DNA from: Gammaproteobacteria bacterium
Lineage (GTDB): Bacteria > Pseudomonadota > Gammaproteobacteria > Competibacterales > Competibacteraceae
Direction: 5' to 3'
Length of the DNA stretch: 11,602 bases
Assembly (NCBI GenBank): GCA_020047885.1
Contig: JAIFNF010000209.1
Coordinates: 1 to 11,602, forward strand
The position numbers and the translations under genes were made by a program. The notes beneath the pieces were generated by a model, which saw only the letters and a list, made by a program, of their open reading frames with translations, was not told the DNA's origin and made no database searches. Shown here one piece after another: positions 5,571-11,602 of this stretch (position 1 is its first letter; each line of letters opens with the position of its first letter).

Positions 5571-5735
5571 TCAGCACTGATGTAACTGGCGCTCATGCGT
5601 CAGATATTGACGAGCGCGGGCTTTCGCTAAACGCATCAGATATTCAAGCTGGAGATAGTGCTCGGAAAGGATTGCATACTCTTGAGCTTCGTGCGCCGTT
5701 GGACGATTTTGCCGGTAGCAGGTAGACTTGCCCAT
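5571..5735 (-). CDS. Possible small protein, 54 residues (hypothetical)
   Basis: A minus-strand frame from the ATG at 5733-5735 reads MGKSTCYRQNRPTAHEAQEY, then a Leu/Tyr/Arg-rich helix (LSEHYLQLEYLMRLAKARAR), and ends QLHQC at a TGA 5571-5573. The composition is protein-like and suggests a basic amphipathic helix. Support is modest: only a G-rich run lies upstream as a ribosome binding site, and the same frame stays open far into the antisense of hom, where it is clearly a shadow. It lies back-to-back with hom and could alternatively be the tail of a decayed gene. Confidence 0.3.
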   Translation of the reverse strand: MGKSTCYRQNRPTAHEAQEYAILSEHYLQLEYLMRLAKARARQYLTHERQLHQC

Positions 5736-5843
5736 TCGCTTCACTACCCCCCGTCCTGCCGAACCTGATACCGGTTGAACATCGCACCCGGCAGGCATCA
5801 CGGGGCTATTTATGCGCCAATCCTGGCGGCAGGAGCCTGAATT

Positions 5844-7166
5844 ATGAATGCCTATTCTCCAGTCAACGTCGGTTTGCTCGGCCTTGGTACGGTCGGCGGC
5901 GGCGTGACCCGCGTCCTGGCCCGTAACGCGGAAGAAATCAGCCGCCGCGCTGGGCGGGAAATCCTCATTACCCACGCTGCCGCCCGCAATCTCGACACCA
6001 CCACCGCTCATATCGCCGGGATGACATTGACCGGCGAAGCATTGGAGGTCGTGGACGATCCTGAAGTGTCGATCATCGTTGAACTGATGGGCGGCTATGA
6101 ACCGGCGCGCAGTCTGGTGCTGCGGGCGCTGGCGAATGGCAAGCACGTCGTGACCGCGAACAAGGCGATGATCGCCAGGCACGGCAATGAAATCTTCGAC
6201 GCTGCCCGCGCCGCCGGCATGATGGTGGGCTTTGAAGCCGCAGTGGCTGGCGGTATTCCGATCATCAAGGCCATTCGCGAAGGGCTGGCGGGTAATCGGA
6301 TTGAATGGGTGGCCGGGATTATTAACGGCACCGCCAACTTTATCCTGAGCGAGATGCGCGACAAGGGCCGCGATTTTCCGGAAGTGCTGGCGGAAGCGCA
6401 GGCACTCGGGTACGCCGAAGCCGATCCGACCTTTGATATCGAAGGCATCGACGCCGCGCATAAACTGACGATTCTCGCTTCCATCGCGTTCGGCATTCCC
6501 CTGCAATTTGATCAGGTCTATATCGAAGGCATCAGCCGCATTACCCGCGAGGATGTCGCCTACGCCGACGAGTTTGGCTACCGCATCAAACACTTGGGTA
6601 TTGCTCGCCGTGATCAGCGCGGGGTGCAACTGCGCGTTCATCCTACCCTGATCCCGGAACGGCAACTGTTGGCCAATGTGAACGGGGTGATGAATGCGGT
6701 ATTGGTCAAGGGTGATGCGGTCGGGCAGAGCCTGTATTACGGAGCCGGAGCGGGTGCGGAACCGACGGCGTCAGCGGTCGTCGCCGACATTATTGATGTG
6801 GTGCGCACCCTGACCGCCGATCCTGATAATCGGGTGCCGCATCTGGCCTTCCAGCCGGATGCGCTGTCCGATTTGCCGGTGTTGCCCATGACCGACGTGG
6901 AAACCGCCTGTTATCTGCGGTTACAGGCTCAGGATCGGCCGGGCGTTCTGGCGGAAGTCACCCGCATTCTGGCCGACCGCGACATCAGCATTGAAGCGCT
7001 GCTGCAAAAGGAACCTGCGCCCGGCGCCAGTGATGTGCCGATTATCCTGCTGACCTACGAGGTGCAGGAACAGCGGATGAATGACGCGATTGCGGCGATG
7101 GAAGCGCTGGACAGCATTCACGCGCCGGTAACGCGCATTCGCCTGGATAATCTGGGTTCGGATTGA
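5844..7166 (+). CDS. hom: Homoserine dehydrogenase
   Basis: Homoserine dehydrogenase reduces aspartate-semialdehyde to homoserine with NAD(P)H, the branch point to threonine, methionine and isoleucine, in the cytoplasm. The 440-residue length is usual for the monofunctional enzyme. The N-terminal Rossmann fold has GLGTVGGG (13-20). TANKAMI (104-110) carries the conserved Lys107. The catalytic region GYAEADPTFDIEGIDAAHK (189-207) carries Glu192, Asp203 and Lys207, matching catalytic residues known for the yeast enzyme. INGTANFI (160-167) and YYGAGAGAEPTASAVVAD (298-315) are also family signatures. Residues about 355-435 form an ACT domain (LQAQDRPGVLAEVTRILADR), which usually mediates feedback by threonine. 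The start ATG has AGGAG at 5831-5835, 8 bases upstream. No aspartokinase is fused to it. thrC, a frequent downstream partner, is absent from the window; a toxin-antitoxin pair follows instead. Confidence 0.97.
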   Translation: MNAYSPVNVGLLGLGTVGGGVTRVLARNAEEISRRAGREILITHAAARNLDTTTAHIAGMTLTGEALEVVDDPEVSIIVELMGGYEPARSLVLRALANGKHVVTANKAMIARHGNEIFDAARAAGMMVGFEAAVAGGIPIIKAIREGLAGNRIEWVAGIINGTANFILSEMRDKGRDFPEVLAEAQALGYAEADPTFDIEGIDAAHKLTILASIAFGIPLQFDQVYIEGISRITREDVAYADEFGYRIKHLGIARRDQRGVQLRVHPTLIPERQLLANVNGVMNAVLVKGDAVGQSLYYGAGAGAEPTASAVVADIIDVVRTLTADPDNRVPHLAFQPDALSDLPVLPMTDVETACYLRLQAQDRPGVLAEVTRILADRDISIEALLQKEPAPGASDVPIILLTYEVQEQRMNDAIAAMEALDSIHAPVTRIRLDNLGSD

Positions 7167-7181
7167 CCACGAATTTCGTCG

Positions 7182-7220
7182 TCGGGCGGGTGGTATCGGG
7201 ATTAAGCTCACCCCGCCCGA
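7182..7220 (+). terminator. GC-rich hairpin after hom
   Basis: TCGGGCGGGTG (7182-7192) pairs with CACCCCGCCCGA (7209-7220) with a single bulged base and a 16-base loop, 15 bases after the hom stop. No T-run follows, so it may attenuate rather than fully terminate. It might also protect the hom transcript 3' end or serve as an operator for the toxin-antitoxin pair, which begins 40 bases later. Confidence 0.45.
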
Positions 7221-7259
7221 ATCCAACGCATTGCCGTTGAACGTTTAGGAGTCTGCGCC

Positions 7260-7589
7260 ATGGCCACCCTGCAAGCGACCCAGGAACTGCTCTCCACCCT
7301 GTCTCGCGCTGAAAAAGCCCAACTTCTACAATGGATTGTCGATGATCTGGGCGACACATTCCCCGGTATTGACGCGTCACCCGGCGTTGTCGGCGGCGAA
7401 CCTTGCATTGTGGGCACCCGCATCCCGGTCTGGGTCTTGGAACAGGCTCGACGCCTCGGTGTTGGTGAAGCAGATTTGCTCCGTGCCTACCCTGGTCTGC
7501 GGGCCGAAGATTTAACCAGCGCCTGGGCTTATGTCCGCGCCCATCGTGCGGAAATCGACCAGCAAATCCGCGACAACGAGGACGCGTGA
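7260..7589 (+). CDS. DUF433 family antitoxin
   Basis: This 109-residue protein is the antitoxin half of a type II toxin-antitoxin pair. Residues 1-35 are helical. Residues about 42-105 are the DUF433 domain, with the hallmark GGEPCIVGTRIPVW (45-58) followed by LGVGEADLLRAYPGL (66-80) and LTSAWAYVRAHRAEID (85-100). DUF433 proteins carry a winged-helix-like DNA-binding region, are expected to neutralise the DUF5615 partner and probably repress their own promoter. A strong AGGAG at 7247-7251 sits 8 bases before the ATG. The stop (TGA 7587-7589) overlaps the toxin's ATG by one base, so the two are translationally coupled. Base composition is like that of the flanking core genes, so the insertion is either old or from a similar genome. 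Confidence 0.9.
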   Translation: MATLQATQELLSTLSRAEKAQLLQWIVDDLGDTFPGIDASPGVVGGEPCIVGTRIPVWVLEQARRLGVGEADLLRAYPGLRAEDLTSAWAYVRAHRAEIDQQIRDNEDA

Positions 7590-7924
7590 TGGCGCGCCTC
7601 TATGCCGATGAAAACTTCCCTTGGCCGGTTGTAGAAGCCCTGCGCTGCCTGGGACATGACACCCTGACCATGCAGGAATCCGGGAAAGCACGCCAGGCGA
7701 TTCCCGATGAGGTCGTCCTAGCGTTGGCGAGCGCCGAGCAACGCGCCGTCCTGACGCTCAACCGCAAGCATTTCATTCAACTCCATCGTGTGACTCCAGA
7801 ACACGCCGGCATCATTGTCTGCACCTTTGATCCAGACTTTAACGGTCAAGCCCAGCGCATTCACGCTACCTTGGAACGGTTGGAAACGTTGTTCAATCAA
7901 CTGATTCGGGTCAACCGGCCGTGA
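7589..7924 (+). CDS. DUF5615 family PIN-like toxin
   Basis: This 111-residue protein is the predicted toxin partner of the DUF433 antitoxin. DUF5615 belongs to the PIN-like (Mut7-C related) nucleases, which are expected to cut RNA. Visible motifs are YADENFP (5-11, acidic Asp7/Glu8 after the first strand), IPDEVVLALAS (38-48, Asp40), VLTLNRKHF (54-62) and HAGIIVCTFDPDF (72-84, Asp81/Asp83). In many relatives the third motif reads LTxDxDF; here Asn58 stands at the usual Asp, a variant I believe is shared by a subgroup. The start is chosen at ATG 7589, which overlaps the antitoxin stop; a GTG at 7586 is also in frame but lies closer to the GAGG at 7578-7581. The gene's stop overlaps the GTG start of the rpfE-like gene. 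Confidence 0.87.
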   Translation: MARLYADENFPWPVVEALRCLGHDTLTMQESGKARQAIPDEVVLALASAEQRAVLTLNRKHFIQLHRVTPEHAGIIVCTFDPDFNGQAQRIHATLERLETLFNQLIRVNRP

Positions 7925-8931
7925 CCCTGCACTTACTGATTCCCGGTCTACTGGGGCCGTGGCCCGCTGATCTGGCGATGCCCCGACCCGTCGCTCCAGC
8001 GCTCGAATGGCTGTTGGCGCGAGCGGATGTTGCCGAGGCGCCCTCCTCTACTGACGCGGTGCTGTTCGAGCGGTTTGGCCTGCCGGTCACTACCGAGGCT
8101 GATTTGCCCATCGCCGCCGTGACCGCGCTGGCGGATGGGTGCGAACCGGGCAAAGGGTGGTGGTTGCGGGCAGATCCCGTGCATCTACAGCCTGATGTGC
8201 ATGGGGTGCTGTTGGTCGATGCCCGGGCGTTGGCGATTGAACCGGTCGAAGCCGCCGCGCTGGCCGCCGCGTTTGATCAAACTTTCGCCGATGACGGGTT
8301 GCAATTCCAGGTTCCGTGTCCGGAACGCTGGTATCTGCGGTTGCCCGACGATCCGGGACTACGCACCTACACCCTGGATGACGCGATTGGGCGCGACATC
8401 AACCCGTTGTTGCCTTATGGCCCGAACCTGCGCCGCTGGCATACCCTGCTCACCGAAGCGCAGATGCTGTTCCACGCCCATCCGGTCAACCGGGCGCGGG
8501 ATGAACGTCGCCAGCCGATGATTAACGGTCTGTGGCTTTGGGGGGGCGGTACCCTGCCAACCGGTGCGCAAGCCCCCGCTGCCCAGATTTACGCTGATGA
8601 TCAGTTGACCGGTGGTTTAGCGCGATTGGCCAACGTTGCCGTCCGATCCGTTCCCGAAAACGCCGACGCCTGGCACAATCTGGCTCATCAAGCCGATAGC
8701 CTGATCGTGCTGGATTTAACCCGTTATGATCGCATCGATAGCGATCCCGTAGCCTGGGTGGATCATCTCGCCGAATTAGAGCGAAACTGGTTTGCGCCCT
8801 GCCAACGACTGTTGAAATCCGGCCAGATCCACGCGCTGCACCTGTATGGGGGTCAGGGTCGTCGCTATGCGCTGACCGGCGCGGCACGCTGGCGGTTCTG
8901 GCGGCGGCCGCGCCCGGTGAGTCAGTGGTGA
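7921..8931 (+). CDS. RpfE/COG4255-type protein (annotated as 'phosphoglycerate mutase-like')
   Basis: This 336-residue protein belongs to the family called 'regulatory protein, RpfE type' in Xanthomonas and often labelled cofactor-independent phosphoglycerate mutase in databases; no catalytic proof is known to me. Family features are the opening LHLLIPGLLGPWP, GWWLRADPVHLQPD (79-92), RWYLRLP (136-142) and the strongest block, RRWHTLLTEAQMLFHAHPVN (171-190) with INGLWLWGGG (201-210). The GTG start at 7921 is chosen because the conserved N-terminus begins there; the next in-frame ATG (7978) would remove it. GTG overlaps the toxin stop by four bases (GTGA) and no Shine-Dalgarno is visible, so it probably depends on coupling to the gene before it. 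It sits directly upstream of recJ, as in Xanthomonas, and overlaps that gene as well. Confidence 0.85.
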   Translation: MTLHLLIPGLLGPWPADLAMPRPVAPALEWLLARADVAEAPSSTDAVLFERFGLPVTTEADLPIAAVTALADGCEPGKGWWLRADPVHLQPDVHGVLLVDARALAIEPVEAAALAAAFDQTFADDGLQFQVPCPERWYLRLPDDPGLRTYTLDDAIGRDINPLLPYGPNLRRWHTLLTEAQMLFHAHPVNRARDERRQPMINGLWLWGGGTLPTGAQAPAAQIYADDQLTGGLARLANVAVRSVPENADAWHNLAHQADSLIVLDLTRYDRIDSDPVAWVDHLAELERNWFAPCQRLLKSGQIHALHLYGGQGRRYALTGAARWRFWRRPRPVSQW

Positions 8932-10670
8932 GTAGCGTAGCCCCGACCCCTATGGCCAAATTGATCGTTCGCCGTCCTCCCGGAATTCCGATTGACTTAC
9001 CGGTTCCACCCCTGTTGCAGCGGATTTACGCTGCTCGCCAGGTTCATTCGGTGGGTGAACTCAATAAGGAATTGCGCAGCCTGACGCCGTTCACGGCCTT
9101 GAGCCAGATCGACCGGGCGGTCGATTTGTTGCAAACGGCCTTGCAGGAGCGCTGGCGACTGCTGATTGTCGCCGACCTGGATGCGGATGGCGCGACCAGT
9201 TGTGCCTTGACGCTACGCGCCTTGCGGGCGCTGGGTGCGGCAGAAGTGAGTTATGTGGTGCCGAACCGCTTTACCCACGGCTACGGCCTGACCCCGGAAA
9301 TTGTCGCGGTGGTTGCCGACCAGCACCCGCAGTTGCTGATTACCGTTGATAACGGCATTTCCAGCCATGAAGGGGTACGGGTCGCCCAGGCGCACGGGAT
9401 TAAGGTGCTGATTACCGACCACCATTTGCCCGGTCTGACCTTGCCAGCGGCGGACGCGCTGGTGAATCCCAATCAGCCGGGTGATGACTTCCCCAGTAAA
9501 AATCTGGCGGGGGTTGGGGTGATTTTCTATGTACTGAGCGCCCTGCGCGCCCGGTTGCGGGAGACGGGCTGGTTCGCGGCCCAGGGTTTGGTGGAACCCA
9601 ATCTAGCGCAGTTCCTGGATATTGTGGCGCTCGGTACGGTCGCCGATGTGGTGGCGCTGGATCATACCAACCGCATCCTGGTGGAACAGGGATTGAAACG
9701 GATTCGCGCCGGGCGTTGTGTGCCGGGCATCAAGGCGTTGCTGGAAGTCGCCCGGCGGCCAGCGGAACGGGCTACCGCCATGGATCTCGGGTTTTACGTC
9801 GGCCCCCGGCTGAACGCTGCGGGTCGCCTCGCGGACATGAGTTTGAGCATTGAATGCCTGCTCACCGATGACCCGGAATTGGCGCACCGGCTGGCGCAAC
9901 GCATGGACGATCTCAATCGGGAGCGCAAGACCATTGAGAACGACATGCGCGACCAGGCGCTGGCTCGATTGCAGTTGCCGCTGGATAGCAGCGATCTGCC
10001 GTTTGGGTTGTGCCTGTTCGATGCGGACTGGCATCCCGGCGTCGTGGGCATTCTGGCCGGACGGGTGCGTGAACAAACGCATCGACCGGTCATCGCGTTT
10101 GCTCTGGATATTGAAGACGGGCAATTGCGCGGCTCGGCGCGGTCGGTGCCGGGATTTCATGTCCGCGATGCCCTGGCGACTATTGCGGCTCGTCAACCGG
10201 GACTGATCAGCCGGTTTGGTGGTCATGCGGCGGCGGCCGGGCTGAGTTTACCAGCGCAACATCTGGAGCGGTTCCAGGCGGCGTTTGATGCGGAAACCCG
10301 GCAATGGCTGAGTGATGACGACTTGCAGGGTCGGTTATTAAGTGATGGCGAACTGATGCCGGAGGAATTTTCCCTGGATATTGCCCAACAATTACGGCAA
10401 GGCGGCCCCTGGGGGCAGGGTTTCCCGGAACCGCTGTTTGATGGGGTCTTCGAGGTGCTCTCTCACCAGATTATGAAAGAACACCATCTGAAACTCCGCT
10501 TGCGACCACCGGGAACTCGCCTGACGCTGGAAGCCGTCGCTTTCAACCAGGTCAGCCACTTCCTGCCCGGCACGGCGCGATTGCGGTTAGCCTATCGTCT
10601 GGATGTCAATGAATGGCGTGGTGAATCCCGGTTGCAACTGCAGGTTGAACATCTTCAAGCCGACGGATAG
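8928..10670 (+). CDS. recJ: Single-stranded-DNA-specific 5'-3' exonuclease RecJ
   Basis: RecJ degrades single-stranded DNA 5' to 3' in RecF-pathway recombination, mismatch repair and base excision repair. The DHH-family motifs are intact (numbered from GTG 8928): VADLDADG (81-88, acidic triad), VDNG (140-143), TDHH (163-166), LDIVALGTVADVVAL and GPRLNAAGRL. The DHHA1 region follows with RFGGHAAAAGLSL near residue 430, then the C-terminal OB-fold LKLRLRPPGTRLTLEAVAF. Length (580 residues) equals the usual 570-580. Three starts are possible: GTG 8925, GTG 8928 and ATG 8952. GTG 8928 is preferred because GGTGAG (8916-8921) lies 6 bases upstream and it overlaps the rpfE-like stop (GTGA). ATG 8952, giving MAKLIVRRPPG, is also credible since many RecJ proteins start that way. 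The gene converges on the glycosyltransferase with seven bases between stops. Confidence 0.96.
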   Translation: MSSVAPTPMAKLIVRRPPGIPIDLPVPPLLQRIYAARQVHSVGELNKELRSLTPFTALSQIDRAVDLLQTALQERWRLLIVADLDADGATSCALTLRALRALGAAEVSYVVPNRFTHGYGLTPEIVAVVADQHPQLLITVDNGISSHEGVRVAQAHGIKVLITDHHLPGLTLPAADALVNPNQPGDDFPSKNLAGVGVIFYVLSALRARLRETGWFAAQGLVEPNLAQFLDIVALGTVADVVALDHTNRILVEQGLKRIRAGRCVPGIKALLEVARRPAERATAMDLGFYVGPRLNAAGRLADMSLSIECLLTDDPELAHRLAQRMDDLNRERKTIENDMRDQALARLQLPLDSSDLPFGLCLFDADWHPGVVGILAGRVREQTHRPVIAFALDIEDGQLRGSARSVPGFHVRDALATIAARQPGLISRFGGHAAAAGLSLPAQHLERFQAAFDAETRQWLSDDDLQGRLLSDGELMPEEFSLDIAQQLRQGGPWGQGFPEPLFDGVFEVLSHQIMKEHHLKLRLRPPGTRLTLEAVAFNQVSHFLPGTARLRLAYRLDVNEWRGESRLQLQVEHLQADG

Positions 10671-10683
10671 CGTCCGGCTATCC
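10665..10683. terminator. Hairpin shared by two convergent stop codons
   Basis: GGATAGC (10665-10671) and GCTATCC (10677-10683) form a perfect 7-bp stem around GTCCG. The recJ TAG (10668-10670) is in the left arm and the minus-strand TAG of the next gene (10680-10678) in the right arm. No T-run exists on either side, so it may not terminate fully, but it would appear in both transcripts. Confidence 0.4.
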
Positions 10684-11301
10684 CTGGTCGATAGTTGCCC
10701 GCCATGCCTCCGGCAACCGGACGAGATCGCCAGGTTCATCAATGTCGTGCAGTTCCGCCGCGATGCAGATCGGCCAGCCCAATTCGTTGAACCGGGTCAG
10801 GGTCATGGCGGCGACGGCATCCGTACTCCAAGGAATGTCGGCAAACAGGCGCGGATCGGTGCGAGTCAGACCGAGCAGCGCGTAACCGCCATCCGCCGTC
10901 GGATGGATCACCGCGCCGACCTGCTGCAGCGCCTTGGCGGCTTCACGCAACCGGGCGGGCGTCAGTTCTGGACAATCCGTTCCCACCAGCAGCACCCCCT
11001 CGCCAGCCTCGATGCACCGTTGGGCGGCTCGCGCCATCCGTTCCCCGAGATCGCCTTTCCCTTGAGCGCTGACAACGACCTTCGGCGGTAGGATGATCTC
11101 TCGCCATTCCAGGGCATCTGGCGCTGGCGTCATGCACAACTCAACCGATCCTGACGCCGCCGCCAGCGTGTTGATGAGCATCTGTTCCAACATCCAGCGC
11201 GCCAGCCGCGCCGCTCCCTCTGCGCCGAGCGCCGGAATGAGCCGGGTCTTGGCGAACCCCGGACAGGGAGCCTTGGCGAAAATGAGGGTGCGAATTGGCA
11301 T
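10678..11301 (-). CDS. TIGR04282/DUF2064 family glycosyltransferase-like protein
   Basis: This 207-residue protein has the compact GT-A-like nucleotidyl/glycosyltransferase fold of the DUF2064 (TIGR04282) family, some of which are linked to arsenosugar biosynthesis. Signature motifs are FAKAPCPGFAKTRL (8-21, nucleotide-binding loop with basic residues), QGKGDLGERM (80-89), LLVGTDCPEL (104-113, metal-binding Asp), PTADGGYALLGL (134-145) and DIDEPGDL (186-193). Length is normal, so it appears complete and cytoplasmic. It is transcribed toward recJ. No clear Shine-Dalgarno precedes the ATG (a GGTGA lies too far upstream), so expression may be low or leaderless. No arsenic or sugar-modifying neighbour is seen, so the actual substrate cannot be named. 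Confidence 0.9.
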   Translation of the reverse strand: MPIRTLIFAKAPCPGFAKTRLIPALGAEGAARLARWMLEQMLINTLAAASGSVELCMTPAPDALEWREIILPPKVVVSAQGKGDLGERMARAAQRCIEAGEGVLLVGTDCPELTPARLREAAKALQQVGAVIHPTADGGYALLGLTRTDPRLFADIPWSTDAVAAMTLTRFNELGWPICIAAELHDIDEPGDLVRLPEAWRATIDQG

Positions 11302-11536
11302 GAGCGTATGAAGTCACCGGCAAGTTGCAGAGGCCGTAGAGGCCGCCTAAAAACCAACTATTTGATTTATACGGCACAGACCTCATGTCTACCCTGCCTG
11401 AGAAGTTAAAAGCCGACCAAAAGCCGGAGGTAAAATAAAATTTCCTTCTGACTTCAGGCGAAGAGCTGATGCCAGGGATTTTAGGTGATGTCTCATAAAA
11501 ACCATACCGAGTTCGATCATCATTCCAGAAATTAGC
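11302..11536. other. Intergenic region without a supported gene
   Basis: Base composition drops compared with the core genes. Both strands have short open frames, but none has a convincing start site or recognisable protein. The region forms the upstream area of the minus-strand glycosyltransferase; no clear sigma-70 promoter stands out, though TATTTGATTTATAC (11359-11372) is AT-rich enough to contain one. Confidence 0.5.
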
Positions 11537-11602
11537 CACGGAAAAACACGGAAAAACACGGAAAATTTTTTCTTTTTCTGTGTCATTCCGTGTTTTTCCG
11601 TG
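11537..11602. repeat. Large palindrome made of 10-bp CACGGAAAAA tandem units (runs to window edge)
   Basis: The left arm (11537-11565) has three consecutive copies of the 10-base unit CACGGAAAAA, the third slightly altered. The right arm (11574-11602) is its near-perfect reverse complement: the outer 17 bases (CACGGAAAAACACGGAA) pair without mismatch, and three mismatches separate these from four more A-T pairs at the loop end. The loop is T-rich. Similar CACGGAAA-unit palindromes recur as dispersed intergenic repeats in some Proteobacteria (recalled, not checked). Confidence 0.75.

Noticed and set aside
5844..6665. Long minus-strand reading frame (364 codons, reaching down to 5571)
   Set aside because: It is antisense to the N-terminal two-thirds of hom, whose motifs are beyond doubt; GC-rich codon bias leaves the opposite frame open. 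Only the tail outside hom (5571-5735) was considered as a possible small gene.
8522..8959. Minus-strand 145-codon frame over the end of the rpfE-like gene
   Set aside because: Antisense to conserved coding sequence with RpfE-family motifs; composition typical of a shadow.
9603..10226. Minus-strand 207-codon frame inside recJ
   Set aside because: Shadow of recJ; arginine/histidine-rich with no recognisable domain.
10603..11091. Plus-strand 162-codon frame over the recJ 3' end and the glycosyltransferase
   Set aside because: It overlaps two well-supported genes and lacks any domain signature.
11389..11586. Minus-strand frame of 65 codons at the right edge
   Set aside because: It starts inside the CACGGAAAAA palindrome, has no ribosome binding site and no recognisable sequence.
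11537..11602. CRISPR array
   Set aside because: The 10-base units are contiguous with no spacers and are mirrored as a palindrome.

Overview
The window looks like part of a gammaproteobacterial chromosome. The right half (about 5,840-11,300) is GC-rich and carries housekeeping genes: homoserine dehydrogenase, an RpfE/COG4255-type protein directly upstream of recJ (a linkage known from gammaproteobacteria such as Xanthomonas), and a TIGR04282-type glycosyltransferase. GC-rich content together with CACGGAAAAA-type repeats would suit a Competibacter-like organism, but that placement is only an inference.

The left half (about 130-5,106) is AT-rich and looks like an acquired accessory island. It starts with a truncated XRE regulator on the minus strand. 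Then, all on the plus strand, come a PH/GRAM-like plus TM2 membrane protein, a small glycine-rich membrane protein, a large exported TPR/coiled-coil protein, and a protein with a PD-(D/E)XK nuclease-like motif set. None of the last four has a function I can name with confidence. Intergenic stretches in the island are rich in hairpins: a nested leader at 1324-1398, an 11-bp perfect stem over a stop codon at 1750-1776, a long imperfect hairpin at 1787-1858 and an intrinsic terminator at 1876-1922. A 23-bp inverted-repeat sequence occurs three times (1121-1143, 1241-1263, 5212-5234). Two of these copies lie in opposite orientation at the ends of the 1121-5234 segment, which suggests insertion-sequence ends took part in building the island.

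The junction between island and core (5107-5843) holds gene debris: an apparently frameshifted small ORF, the first 11 residues of a PIN-domain toxin fused to unrelated sequence, and a possible 54-residue minus-strand ORF.

The core then runs hom, DUF433 antitoxin, DUF5615 PIN-like toxin, rpfE-like, recJ on the plus strand. A hairpin separates hom from the toxin-antitoxin pair. The last four genes overlap by 1-4 bases, so an intact toxin-antitoxin pair appears to be translationally coupled to rpfE-like and recJ. recJ converges on the minus-strand glycosyltransferase, and one short hairpin spans both stop codons. The window ends in a large palindrome built of 10-bp CACGGAAAAA units.
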